From Yunchengibacter salinarum (GTDB lineage: Bacteria; Pseudomonadota; Alphaproteobacteria; Sphingomonadales; Kordiimonadaceae): a stretch of 64,000 nt of DNA. Below the pieces are notes generated by a model. It was not told the origin of the DNA and ran no database searches. It worked only from the letters and a program-made list of their open reading frames with translations. The translations under genes and the position numbers were made by a program. The DNA is taken from contig NZ_JBBJLN010000002.1 of NCBI RefSeq assembly GCF_037658235.1, forward strand, positions 62,001 to 126,000, given 5' to 3'. Positions within the stretch are counted from its first letter, which is position 1; each line of letters starts with the position of its first letter. Of the stretch, positions 53,277-61,717 are shown one piece after another.

Positions 53277-54260
53277 TCAGCGCCGCCGAAACGCGGCGTC
53301 ATAGCTGGCTTTCAGATGTGCCGGGTCCACCTGGGTGTATAATTGCGTGCTCGCCAGGTCCGCATGGCCCAGCAGGTCCTGAATGGTCCGCAGGTCCCCG
53401 CCCCGGCCCAGCAGATGGGTGGCGAAACTGTGCCTGAGCGCGTGCGGCGTGGCATCTTTCGGCAGGCCCAGTGCGGCGCGCACCGCTTCCATGCGTTTCT
53501 GGATGGCCCGCGCCCCCAGTCGCCCGCCCCGCACGCCCCGGAACAGCGGGGCTTCCGGCGCCAGGCTGAACGGCATTTGCGCCACATAGGCATCCACCGC
53601 CCGGCGCACCACAGGCAGCAGCGGCACCAGGCGCGTTTTGCCCCGCTTGCCGGTTACGCGCAGCGTGTCGCCGGTGGGTATGTCCTGGCCATTCAGGCCC
53701 AGAACCTCGCCAACGCGCAGGCCGCAGCCATACATCAAGGCCAGCACCGCCCGGTCCCGTGCATCCACCCAGTCGCCGCCATCGTCCGCCAGCGAACCGG
53801 GCGTGCTGATCGCGGCGCGGGCTTCCTCCTCGGTGATGGGGCGGGGCAGTCGCGCGGGCAGGCGGGGGCGCTTCAGCGCCTGAAGGCTGTCATTGCTGAT
53901 GCCCTCGAAGCGGTCCAGATAACGATAAAAGGTGCGCAGGGAGGACAGCACCCGTGCCACGGAGCGATTCGCCAGCCCCTCGGCGCGCACATGTGCCAGA
54001 AAGGCGCGAAAATCACTGAGCGGCAGCGCGGCCAGCAGGGGCTTTGTCACCGTTTCGCCGCGATGGGCGGCCAGAAAGTCCAGAAAGCGGGTCAGGTCCC
54101 GGTCATAGGCATCCAGCGTGTGGGCCGAACAGCCCCGTTCGCTGTGCAGCCACCGTTTGAACCGGCCACGCAGCACCGCCAGATCGGCACCGTCATCGGG
54201 TTCCGTGCCGTCATGTGGCCTGTCATCCGGGGCCGGTGGCGCTGTGCCGCCCGCCCGCAT
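53277..54260 (-). CDS. xerC: Tyrosine recombinase XerC
   Basis: A 327-residue tyrosine recombinase. A SAM-like N-terminal DNA-binding domain (about 25-125) precedes the catalytic domain with LMYGCGLRVGEVLGL (first Arg), HALRHSFATHLLGRGGDLRTIQDLLGHA (His-x-x-Arg and His) and the tyrosine nucleophile in STQLYTQV. These are the chromosomal dimer-resolution features of XerC rather than a phage integrase; an acidic 25-residue extension precedes the core. Its start overlaps the COQ9 stop by one base. No att or dif site is seen nearby. Confidence 0.92.
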   Translation of the reverse strand: MRAGGTAPPAPDDRPHDGTEPDDGADLAVLRGRFKRWLHSERGCSAHTLDAYDRDLTRFLDFLAAHRGETVTKPLLAALPLSDFRAFLAHVRAEGLANRSVARVLSSLRTFYRYLDRFEGISNDSLQALKRPRLPARLPRPITEEEARAAISTPGSLADDGGDWVDARDRAVLALMYGCGLRVGEVLGLNGQDIPTGDTLRVTGKRGKTRLVPLLPVVRRAVDAYVAQMPFSLAPEAPLFRGVRGGRLGARAIQKRMEAVRAALGLPKDATPHALRHSFATHLLGRGGDLRTIQDLLGHADLASTQLYTQVDPAHLKASYDAAFRRR

Positions 54261-54919
54261 CAGGACCGGTAGCGCAGCTTGCCGAGAAAGCGACTGATGG
54301 ACGGGAAGCGCCCGGAATTACCGGTCAGCCGGGCCTTGGTCTTCTCAAAGGTCATCACATCTTCTATCCGGCGGTCCAGAAAGGCCCATGTGGCTCCGAA
54401 ATCCTCGGACTCGTCGTCCAGCCAGAACAGCAGTACGCTGGCATAGACCCCCGACAGGGTCAGCCGTTTGGTGTACCAGTTGTAATCGGTGCTGGTATCA
54501 CCCGCCGCGCGCCACATCACATCCGCCGTCCGCCAAAGGGCCCGGCTGCCTTTTATGGCATAGGGCGGCATCATCAACAGGGCCATGCCGCGGCGGATCG
54601 CTTCCCGTTCGTCGCCGTGCTGGGTCAGCCGCGTCTTGATTGCCACGGTGATACGGTCCCGGATTTTCATGGACGGCAGGTCCATTTCCGCCAGTGCGTC
54701 CGCCAGCATATCATCGGCCTGGGACAGGTGCAGGTCCAGCGCTTCCAGCGCGCCACCGGGAAAGGCCAGTTCCGCCATTTCGGGCGAAATCGCCAGGTCG
54801 GCGGCGGCGCTTTTCAACGCCCGGTCGGTCCAGCCTTCATAGGGTACATGGCCGAGCATGGCATCCAGCAACAGGTTGCGAAGCCCCCTCGGCGCTGTCC
54901 TGATCGTTTCGTCCGCCAT
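54260..54919 (-). CDS. COQ9-family protein (ubiquinone biosynthesis)
   Basis: A 219-residue protein of the COQ9 family, lipid-binding partners of COQ7 in ubiquinone synthesis. TDRALKSAAADLAISPEMAELAFPGGALE and SRALWRTADVMWRAAGDTSTDYNWYTKR are the conserved helices; the latter has the characteristic N-W-Y-T-K-R motif. Three ATGs lie at the 5' end; AGGAG is 8 bases before the one at 54919, which I choose (54922 and 54937 are alternatives). It is the first gene of COQ9-xerC-membrane protein. Confidence 0.88.
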   Translation of the reverse strand: MADETIRTAPRGLRNLLLDAMLGHVPYEGWTDRALKSAAADLAISPEMAELAFPGGALEALDLHLSQADDMLADALAEMDLPSMKIRDRITVAIKTRLTQHGDEREAIRRGMALLMMPPYAIKGSRALWRTADVMWRAAGDTSTDYNWYTKRLTLSGVYASVLLFWLDDESEDFGATWAFLDRRIEDVMTFEKTKARLTGNSGRFPSISRFLGKLRYRS

Positions 54920-55048
54920 CATGCATTCTCCTGCCAAACCCGCATGAGCCTAACATAGCGCGGACGGGCTGTCATGAAAGCCCGAAGGTGGGGAACGCCG
55001 GAAAAGCGCCCGTGCCCGCGTCCCGTGTGGCGGGGGGTGCGTGGCGGC

Positions 55049-55077
55049 TTGCGCGGCGGGGCGGTGTGTCTTATACT
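55049..55077 (+). promoter_or_regulatory. Probable rpsU promoter, distal
   Basis: TATACT (55072-55077, 5 of 6) lies 17 bases after TTGCGC (55049-55054). It would give rpsU a leader of about 160 bases. Confidence 0.5.
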
Positions 55078-55137
55078 GTGTCCCAACAGGTTCGTAGGTG
55101 CCACCACCGGGATCGCCGGTGGGGTGGTTTTATTTGC

Positions 55138-55165
55138 TTGTCTCGGCGTCCTGGCTCTGCTAAAT
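55138..55165 (+). promoter_or_regulatory. Possible rpsU promoter, proximal
   Basis: TTGTCT (55138-55143) and CTAAAT (55160-55165, with an upstream TG) are 16 bases apart. Weaker than the distal candidate but closer to the gene. Confidence 0.35.
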
Positions 55166-55244
55166 GCGCACCCAATGGCGGACGCTGTGGGGGCTATTGC
55201 CCGGCAAGTGTCAAATCTGGCCTTGGAAAGGAGTGAGCAACCCC

Positions 55245-55463
55245 ATGCAGGTTGTTGTACGTGACAATAATGTGGATCAGGCGATCCGGGCGCTGAAAAA
55301 GAAACTTCAGCGTGAAGGCGTGTATCGTGAAATGAAGATGCGCCGCAATTATGAAAAACCGTCCGAGAAGAAAGCGCGGGAGCGGGCCGCCGCTATCCGC
55401 CGCAGCCGGAAGCTTGACCGCAAGCGCGCCGAGCGGGACGGTCTGATCGCCAAGCGCCGTTAA
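55245..55463 (+). CDS. rpsU: 30S ribosomal protein bS21
   Basis: A 72-residue basic protein, MQVVVRDNNVDQAIRALKKK then REMKMRRNYEKPSEKKARE, the family core, ending in a longer Lys/Arg tail than the enteric protein. AAGGAG lies 11 bases before ATG 55245. It is transcribed alone, with its own terminator. Confidence 0.96.
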   Translation: MQVVVRDNNVDQAIRALKKKLQREGVYREMKMRRNYEKPSEKKARERAAAIRRSRKLDRKRAERDGLIAKRR

Positions 55464-55556
55464 GGCGCCAGATCAGGGTGAGCCGCTAAGGCACTCTGGC
55501 TGGACGACCACAGCAAAGTTGGGCGGGCAGTCTTCGCCCGCGCCCAGCAACAGAAT

Positions 55557-55595
55557 AAAAAGCCGCGCGCCCCGGTTTGGGGTGCGCGGTTTTTT
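55557..55595. terminator. Bidirectional terminator between rpsU and the TPP-enzyme gene
   Basis: An 11-bp stem (ccgcgcgcccc/ggggtgcgcgg with one G-U) with a 5-base loop is flanked by an A-run on the left and six Ts on the right. It ends rpsU on the plus strand and the TPP-enzyme transcript on the minus strand. Confidence 0.9.
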
Positions 55596-55665
55596 CATGG
55601 TTCGATGCCTTTCATGGCAGCCGTTTGTGCGCCATACGCCGTGGCGGCGCGGTGGACCGGCCACC

Positions 55666-57336
55666 CTATAGCGTTTTTCCCGGCGCGATGGCGCGCGGGT
55701 CCACCGGTATGTGGATCAGGTGCGGGCCGCCCCGGTCCTGCCAGCGGTCCACCGCGTTCAGCAGGCCGTCCGTATCGGCCACCTTTTCCGCACTGATCGC
55801 AAAGCTTTCGGCAAAGGCGACAAAATCGGGATTGGTCAGCCCCGTGGCGCTGATCCGGCCCGGATAGTGCGCTTCCTGATGCATCCGAATGGTGCCGTAC
55901 TGGCCATTGTCAAAGACCAGAAACAGGATGGTCAGCCGGTGCGCGGCGGCGGTGGCCAGTTCCATGGCGCTCATCATGAAGCAGCCATCCCCGGCGGCGG
56001 CGATGACGGGCCGGTCGCCGTGGTGCAGGGCGGCACTGATGGCCGCAGGCACGCCATAGCCCATGGCGCCGCTGGTGGGGGCCAGTTGGCTGACCCCGCC
56101 GCGATAGCGGTAAAAGCGGTGCAGCCAGGCGGCATAATTGCCCGCGCCGTTGCAGATGATGGTCTCCGCCGGGATATGGTCGCCAAGCTCGGCCCAGAAG
56201 CGCGCCAGCTTCACGGTGCCCGGATTGTCCACCGGTCTGCGCCAGGCATCCAGGTCGGCGCGGGCTGTCTGGCACCAGCGGGCACGGGCGCGGCTGGGGG
56301 TCAGGGTCACGCTGTCCAGCGCGGGCAACAGGGTGGCCGGGCTGGCCTGTATGGCAAGATCGGGCTGATAGACGCGGCCCAGTTCCTCCGCGCCCTGATG
56401 CACATGAATGAAGGGCTGGTCCAGCACGGGGGGCACAAGGCGCCGATATCCCCCCGTGGTCATTTCGCCAAGGCGCGGCCCCAGCGCCAGAAGCAGGTCC
56501 GACTGTTGCATACGCTGTACAAGGGCCGGGTTCGCGCCGATCCCCATATCGCCCACATAGGCGGGGCTGGTGCTGTCCAGCCTGTCCTGACAGCGGAAGG
56601 ACACCGCCACCGGCAGATGATTGCGCTCCGCAAAGTCTTGCAGGGCGGTGCGCGCCGCCGCGGTCCAGCCGCTGCCGCCGACCAGCAGGAAAGGGCGTTC
56701 CGCCTCGTCCAGCGCGGCCACCAGCCGTTCCATCTGGTCCTGCCCGGCATGGGCGGGGGCCGGTTCCGCCGGTTTCAGGCGCGGCATGGGGGCGGTTTCG
56801 CTCAACATGTCCTCCGGCAGGGCCAGCGCCACCGGGCCGGGGCGGCCCGCCATGGCGGTGCGCAGGGCCCGGCCCACATATTCGCCCAGCCGATCGGCGC
56901 TGGGCACTTCCGCCGTCCACTTGGTCACCTGTTCCAGAAAGCGGCGATAGTCGATCTCCTGAAAGGCTTCCCGATCCATCTGGTCGCGGGCCACCTGGCC
57001 GATCAGTAGCAGCATGGGCGTGCTGTCCTGAAAGGCGGTGTGCAGCCCCGTGGTGGCGTGGGTGGCGCCAGGGCCACGGGTGACGAAACAGACACCGGGC
57101 CGCCCCGTGAGCTTGCCCGCCGCCTCCGCCATGACGCTTGCCGGGGCTTCGTGGCGGCAGGTGATGAAACGCAGCGCCTCGCCGTGGTCCCGGCAGGCAT
57201 CCAGCGCGGCGAGGAAGCTTTCACCCGGCACACCGAACACCCGATCCACGCCGTTCCGCCTGAGCGCGGCCATCAGGATCTGGCCACCGGTGCGGATGGC
57301 CCCCGGTTCCGGCAGGGCCGTGTTGTTTTCAGTCAT
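55666..57336 (-). CDS. Thiamine-pyrophosphate-dependent enzyme, acetolactate synthase-like
   Basis: A 556-residue enzyme of the TPP-binding large-subunit family. The cofactor-activating glutamate lies in CRHEAPASVMAEAAGKL and the TPP/Mg2+ motif in GDGCFMMSAMELATAAAHRLTILFLVFDN. Layout (pyrimidine-, central and pyrophosphate-binding domains) is that of acetolactate synthase, benzoylformate decarboxylase and relatives. The start is ATG 57336, preceded by AAGGGGGA; an earlier frame opening is less likely. No regulatory IlvH subunit is adjacent, so biosynthetic acetolactate synthase is less likely than a catabolic or unknown carboligase/decarboxylase. Confidence 0.88.
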   Translation of the reverse strand: MTENNTALPEPGAIRTGGQILMAALRRNGVDRVFGVPGESFLAALDACRDHGEALRFITCRHEAPASVMAEAAGKLTGRPGVCFVTRGPGATHATTGLHTAFQDSTPMLLLIGQVARDQMDREAFQEIDYRRFLEQVTKWTAEVPSADRLGEYVGRALRTAMAGRPGPVALALPEDMLSETAPMPRLKPAEPAPAHAGQDQMERLVAALDEAERPFLLVGGSGWTAAARTALQDFAERNHLPVAVSFRCQDRLDSTSPAYVGDMGIGANPALVQRMQQSDLLLALGPRLGEMTTGGYRRLVPPVLDQPFIHVHQGAEELGRVYQPDLAIQASPATLLPALDSVTLTPSRARARWCQTARADLDAWRRPVDNPGTVKLARFWAELGDHIPAETIICNGAGNYAAWLHRFYRYRGGVSQLAPTSGAMGYGVPAAISAALHHGDRPVIAAAGDGCFMMSAMELATAAAHRLTILFLVFDNGQYGTIRMHQEAHYPGRISATGLTNPDFVAFAESFAISAEKVADTDGLLNAVDRWQDRGGPHLIHIPVDPRAIAPGKTL

Positions 57337-57555
57337 GAAATCCCCCTTGCGTCGTTCCCCGGACGGGCGCATCAGCGCACATTAGGGGGCGCCGGGATGC
57401 CTGTCACCCCTTGCGGGCAGCCACCCCTCCCGTTCCATTCACCGAGGCGTGATGGCCGATCCGGGCTCTCGGCCTTGAGATTTCCCCGGATCGGTACCAC
57501 ACTCACCCCCTGATTCGGTTTCAAGTGACAGCAATAACAAGGCATTGATACCTGC

Positions 57556-58530
57556 ATGACAGAACAGTCCAAGACGCCGTCCGGCGCGTGCGTGCGGGCC
57601 GGAAATCCCGTTCGGGCCACCCACCGGCCCAGCCCCGATGTGGCGCGGGAGTTGAGGGAGCAGGCGGTTTACGGCGTGCCGGAGCAAATGGCGCCCGGCG
57701 TTCTCAGGGTGCTGGCGGACAATGCGAAGGATTATACCGGCCCCGGCACCAACACCTATGTGGTGGGCGATGAACGGGTCTGGGTGATCGACCCCGGCCC
57801 CGCTTGTGAGCGGCACCTGGACGCGGTGCGGGAAGCCGTGGCCGAGCGCCCGGTCGATGGCATCTTCATCACCCATACGCACCGGGATCACAGCCCGGCG
57901 GCCCGCCCGTTGCAACAGGCCGCCGGCGCGCCCGTATACTGTGCCGGGCGCCTGCCGGACAGCCTGCTCGCCGCGACGGAGGAGGACGTGGACCCGGACT
58001 TCTCCCCCGACCGGACCCTGAAGGACGGTCAGACGCTTCGCCAGCAGGGCGGGGATGATCGCTGGCACCTGCGGGCGCTGCATACGCCGGGGCATTTCCC
58101 CAATCATATGTGTTATGCGCTGCCGGCGCAGGGTCTGCTGTTTTCCGGCGATCATGTGATGGGCTGGTCCACCACCGTGGTGGTGCCGCCCCTTGGCAAT
58201 CTGAGCGACTATCTGACCAGCCTGGATCGCCTGGCCGGTCAGACATGGCGACTGATGCTGCCCAGTCATGGCCCGCTGGTTGAGGAGCCCGGCGCCCGCA
58301 TGGCGGAAATCCGTGCCCACAGGATGACCCGGCACGGTCAGGTGCTTGACTGCGTGCGCCGTGGCTGCACCGATCCCGCCCGCATCGTGGACCAGATTTA
58401 TGAAGGGCTCACGCCGCGTCTTGAGCGGGCGGCCAGGGGCTGTGTGATCGCCCATCTTCACATGGCGGAACGGGATGGAGACCTGGCCCCCATGGATGAC
58501 ACCGCCAACCCCCTTGCCACATCCGCCTGA
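57556..58530 (+). CDS. MBL-fold metallohydrolase (LACTB2-like)
   Basis: A 324-residue metallo-beta-lactamase-fold hydrolase. HTHRDH (107-112) plus HTPGHFPNHMCY, FSGDHVMG and LPSHGP give the two-metal site. Like the LACTB2 group it has a C-terminal winged-helix-like region (PARIVDQIYEGLTPRLERAARGCVIAHL). Members include endoribonucleases and thioester hydrolases, so the activity is open. It is divergent from the TPP-enzyme gene across a 220-base gap. Confidence 0.87.
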   Translation: MTEQSKTPSGACVRAGNPVRATHRPSPDVARELREQAVYGVPEQMAPGVLRVLADNAKDYTGPGTNTYVVGDERVWVIDPGPACERHLDAVREAVAERPVDGIFITHTHRDHSPAARPLQQAAGAPVYCAGRLPDSLLAATEEDVDPDFSPDRTLKDGQTLRQQGGDDRWHLRALHTPGHFPNHMCYALPAQGLLFSGDHVMGWSTTVVVPPLGNLSDYLTSLDRLAGQTWRLMLPSHGPLVEEPGARMAEIRAHRMTRHGQVLDCVRRGCTDPARIVDQIYEGLTPRLERAARGCVIAHLHMAERDGDLAPMDDTANPLATSA

Positions 58531-58719
58531 CGGGGTTTCCGATCGGGCGTGATGCGCCCCCTGTATGTGTCTCTCCCCCTGTGCGACAGCCCCCGGCTGC
58601 GTGCCCGCAGCGTTTTCGTTCCGTGCCTTATATGGCTTGCGGGGCGCAGACCGTCTCGTTAGCGTATGCGCTTCGCGGTCTGGAGTTCGCAGTTCGGGGT
58701 AGACGGTCAGGGTTGAGGA

Positions 58720-59775
58720 ATGCGGATACTGGGGCGGCTGAGGGATGAGATCGGGGCGGATGGCACCGGGATGCTGCCCCCCTTTCAACCGCGCTTTCCA
58801 TGGCTTTCCGGGGATTTGCAGACGGTGCGCAACACGCTGGTGCGCGAGGCGGCGGGCGCGGCGGCGGATCGGCGGCTCAGCCTGCCCATCACCGGCCAGC
58901 GCGGCGCCCGGCTCAGCATTGCGGTGACAGACCCGGCGGCCCCCGCCCCCGACCATGAACTGGACCCCCACGCCGACGAAGTGCCCCGGCCCAATGGCCG
59001 CGCGGTGCTGCTGCTACACGGCATTGCGGGCAATGAGGGCAGCGTTTACATGACCGCCACCGCGCGCCGGTTCAGCGCCCGTGGCTGGCGGGTCTATCGT
59101 ATGAATTATCGCGGTGCCGGGCCGTCCCGCGCCACCAGCCGCGCACCATATCATGCGGGCCTTACGGATGATGTGCGGGATGTGATCGCCGCCCTCCCGC
59201 GGGAGGAGTTTCCCGAAGGGCTGTCGCTGATGGGGTTTTCGTTGGGCGGGCAACTGACCTTGCGCCTGCTGGGCGAAGACGGGGCCGCTGGCCGCGATCC
59301 GGCGGTGCGTTCCGCCGTTACGGTGTCGGCGCCGCTCAATCTGTCGCATTGCCAGAAAGCGCTGGAGCGCACGCGAAACCGGCTCTATATGCGCTATCTG
59401 GTGCGGGATATGAAGCGGGAGTTGGGCAATCTCTGGCCCAGGGCCATTACCCGGCCCGGCGATTCGATCGATACGGTGCGCCAGTTGGACAATCATGTGA
59501 TCTGCCCGGTGTTCGGCTTCCGGGATGCGGAGGATTATTACGCCCGCGCCTCGGCCATCTATCACCTGGCCGATATTCGCCGCCCCTTTCTGGCCATTCA
59601 CGGTGATGATGACCCATGGATACCATCGGGGGATTATGAAGCCGCCCCCTGGCCGGATGTTCCGGGCACCGGTGCGGCCCTGCTAAGTGGCGGGGGACAT
59701 GTGGGTTTTCATGATCGCGCTTTCCGCGACCCTTGGTTTGTCGCGGCGGCGCTGGCCTATTTTGACAAGTACTGA
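58720..59775 (+). CDS. Alpha/beta hydrolase of the YheT family
   Basis: A 351-residue esterase-like protein. FPWLSGDLQTVRNTL is the YheT N-terminus, LLLHGIAGNEGS the oxyanion segment, GFSLGG holds nucleophile S174, and HGDDDPWIP and GGGHVGF carry the acid and histidine. Substrate unknown; relatives are hydrolases of lipophilic esters. An exceptionally AT-rich gap separates it from the DUF2336 gene. Confidence 0.88.
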   Translation: MRILGRLRDEIGADGTGMLPPFQPRFPWLSGDLQTVRNTLVREAAGAAADRRLSLPITGQRGARLSIAVTDPAAPAPDHELDPHADEVPRPNGRAVLLLHGIAGNEGSVYMTATARRFSARGWRVYRMNYRGAGPSRATSRAPYHAGLTDDVRDVIAALPREEFPEGLSLMGFSLGGQLTLRLLGEDGAAGRDPAVRSAVTVSAPLNLSHCQKALERTRNRLYMRYLVRDMKRELGNLWPRAITRPGDSIDTVRQLDNHVICPVFGFRDAEDYYARASAIYHLADIRRPFLAIHGDDDPWIPSGDYEAAPWPDVPGTGAALLSGGGHVGFHDRAFRDPWFVAAALAYFDKY

Positions 59776-59953
59776 ATAACGGTTTCGATATTTTTTATAA
59801 AATTCGATCTTTTCTTTAAAAGTTATGTCTTTTCATTTTCAAATTCAGTCGAATTTTACTCGTAAATTGACCATTTAGGCTTTTTGACTTCACCTTGAAG
59901 GCAGAGTCGTGGACCGGGTGTTGGTCCCGCCAATGTATGATCGAGGTGGCCAG
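59776..59953 (+). other. AT-rich intergenic region before the DUF2336 gene
   Basis: The first 110 bases are far richer in A/T than anything nearby, with several homopolymer T runs. TTGACA at 59762-59767, inside the end of the hydrolase gene, with GATATT 19 bases on is a possible promoter. No gene is seen. Confidence 0.5.
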
Positions 59954-60946
59954 ATGAGCCTGATAAATGAAACCACCATGGAGAAGATCGTCCTCGCCAA
60001 GCGGGTGGGGCAGTTTCTCAATGGCAGCCAGGACCCCGGTGAGCGCGATCAGGTGGCCGATGTGGCCCGCAAGCTGGCCGGTGATGTGTGCCGCGAGGTG
60101 CGGGAAGTGCTGGCCTATGAACTGCGCAACTGCAAGGATTTGCCCAAGGATCTGGGGGCGCGGATCGCGGCGGATGTGGAGAATGTCTCCGCCCCCTTCC
60201 TGGAAGTGACCGAGATTTTCACCGATGCGGAAATGGCCGAGCTGGTGCCGGAACTCTATACCGGCGCGCAGATCACCGTGGCCCGTCGGCTGAGCCTGGG
60301 CGACCTGACCATGGTGGCTCTGGCGGAAAAGGGCAGCGAGGAAAGCGTGCTGTATATGGTGCGCAATGACCATATTCAGTTGAGCGATGTGGCCTGCTCA
60401 AAGGTGATCACCCGCTTTGTTCATGACAAGCGGGTGCTGGATCAACTCGGCGCGCGGATGGACCTGCCGCTGGCGGTGGTGGAAAAGCTGGTGGACCGGG
60501 TATCGGACCATTTCCGGGCCGCGCTGGTGCGCCATTATGCAGTGGATGTGAGCGCCGCCGAGAAGCTGGCCGATCGCGGGCGCTTCGATACCATGCTGGA
60601 CCATGTGAGGAGCGCCACGCCAGACCAGATTCACGCCTATGTGAAAACCCTGCGCGAAGAAGGCAAGCTGACCAATCTGCTGACCCTGGAAATGGCGCGC
60701 AACGGCGTGCACAGCTTCCTGGAAAGCGCGCTGGCGCTGGCGTCCGGGATGCCGCGCGGGGCGGTGCGCGACGCCCTGTCATTGAAAAATGTGCATGATT
60801 TCGTGGACCTGATGAAAAAGGCGCGGGTGACCAAGACCATGGCCGCCCATTATATGACCGTGGCGCGGAACGAGTATGCGGCCAAGCAGGATGCCGCCAA
60901 TGCCGTGCGCCAGATCGACGCGGCGACCACCGCCAGGGTCGCCTGA
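59954..60946 (+). CDS. DUF2336 protein
   Basis: A 330-residue, mostly helical protein of the DUF2336 family, widespread in alphaproteobacteria and of unknown function. The repeated helical pattern (DLTMVALAEKGSEESVLYMVRNDHIQLSD, then HDKRVLDQLGARMDLPLAVVEKLVDRVSDHFRAALV) is HEAT/ARM-like and suggests a scaffold. ATG 59954 follows GAGGTGG; the frame is open to 59909. A compact terminator follows. Confidence 0.82.
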   Translation: MSLINETTMEKIVLAKRVGQFLNGSQDPGERDQVADVARKLAGDVCREVREVLAYELRNCKDLPKDLGARIAADVENVSAPFLEVTEIFTDAEMAELVPELYTGAQITVARRLSLGDLTMVALAEKGSEESVLYMVRNDHIQLSDVACSKVITRFVHDKRVLDQLGARMDLPLAVVEKLVDRVSDHFRAALVRHYAVDVSAAEKLADRGRFDTMLDHVRSATPDQIHAYVKTLREEGKLTNLLTLEMARNGVHSFLESALALASGMPRGAVRDALSLKNVHDFVDLMKKARVTKTMAAHYMTVARNEYAAKQDAANAVRQIDAATTARVA

Positions 60947-60973
60947 CGGCGGGGGCAGACCCCGGAGACCATG

Positions 60974-60999
60974 CGCCCCTGGCAGCGGGGCGTTTCTTT
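60974..60999 (+). terminator. Terminator after the DUF2336 gene
   Basis: CGCCCC pairs with GGGGCG across a 7-base loop and is followed by TTTCTTT, 28 bases after the stop. Confidence 0.75.
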
Positions 61000-61010
61000 G
61001 GCAACAAGGC

Positions 61011-61054
61011 GTGAAAAAGGGCGCGAGGGGATGATCCCACGCGCCCTTTTTCAC
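61011..61054. terminator. Strong bidirectional terminator between converging genes
   Basis: A perfect 15-bp stem (gtgaaaaagggcgcg/cgcgccctttttcac) with a 14-base loop, including an AAAAA/TTTTT segment, lies between the DUF2336 gene and the minus-strand DoxX gene. It can serve both. Confidence 0.85.
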
Positions 61055-61103
61055 GGGGGCATTTCAGGCAGCCCGTCCCGGGGCGTGCCTGAAGCCGTCT
61101 TCC

Positions 61104-61571
61104 TTACTGGCCACCGATGATCGGCAGCTTCTGACGGTGCTTCAGCGTCAGATACAGGGCGGAAACGAACACCAGAATGGCCATGTAGAACAGGCCGCCA
61201 TCCTGCATCACCTGGCCGCCATTTTCACCGCACTGGGCGAGCGGCGCACCGGTGGAGCAATAGCTGACCACCATGCCGAGCCGGGTGAACAGGTGAAAGA
61301 AGATCGCCCCGGTCATTACGGCCAGCGCCAGAACGGCACCGTAAGCCCGTGTGGCGGGGATCAGCACCAGGATGCCGGCCACCAGTTCTGCGGTACCCAC
61401 CAGATAGGCGCCGATGCTTTCGAAAAAGCCCAGACCAAGCGCCTGGCCCACCTGCCGGAAAATGGCATCGGTCATGGCGGCACCGCCGAACTTGGACGGT
61501 ATTGTCATCAGCAGAATGCCCGCGATGATGATGGCGGGCAGCCAGTCGATATGTTTGCGTACTGCGTCCAT
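61104..61571 (-). CDS. DoxX family membrane protein
   Basis: A 155-residue four-helix membrane protein of the DoxX family. IPSKFGGAAMTDAIFRQVG and ETAELVAGILVLIPATRAYGA-like segments are visible (here GTAELVAGIL). A Cys-containing loop (YCSTGAPLAQCGENGG) faces the periplasm and could form a disulfide. Family members are tied to quinone or sulfur/oxidative-stress chemistry, but function is uncertain. ATG 61571 is preceded by GGGGGAT. Confidence 0.82.
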   Translation of the reverse strand: MDAVRKHIDWLPAIIIAGILLMTIPSKFGGAAMTDAIFRQVGQALGLGFFESIGAYLVGTAELVAGILVLIPATRAYGAVLALAVMTGAIFFHLFTRLGMVVSYCSTGAPLAQCGENGGQVMQDGGLFYMAILVFVSALYLTLKHRQKLPIIGGQ

Positions 61572-61717
61572 GGGTATCCCCCTCATATGCCTTTGCCCGG
61601 CCTGTGAAAGGGCAGCCGGGCGGTTTGGCCGATCATGGCCCTGTTGGGTTTCGTTTCGTGCCGCGCTTCATGTGGCGCTTTGTCACACTTATACAGTATG
61701 CATCGGGGCGCGGGTCT

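Larger units (their letters stand above)
54920..55244 (+). other. Divergent gap between the COQ9 gene and rpsU
   Basis: About 325 bases holding two plus-strand promoter candidates for rpsU (55049-55077 and 55138-55165) and whatever serves the COQ9 gene. No reading frame here looks coding. Confidence 0.5.

Noticed and set aside
53277..54260. xerC considered as a phage integrase with an att site
   Set aside because: Its sequence is that of the chromosomal XerC, it is embedded in a COQ9 unit, and no tRNA or repeat lies at its side.
58640..58700. Inverted repeat CAGACCG/CGGTCTG as a terminator between the MBL gene and the YheT gene
   Set aside because: The loop is about 22 bases and no T-run follows; it could be an operator, but a single weak site is not enough to call it.
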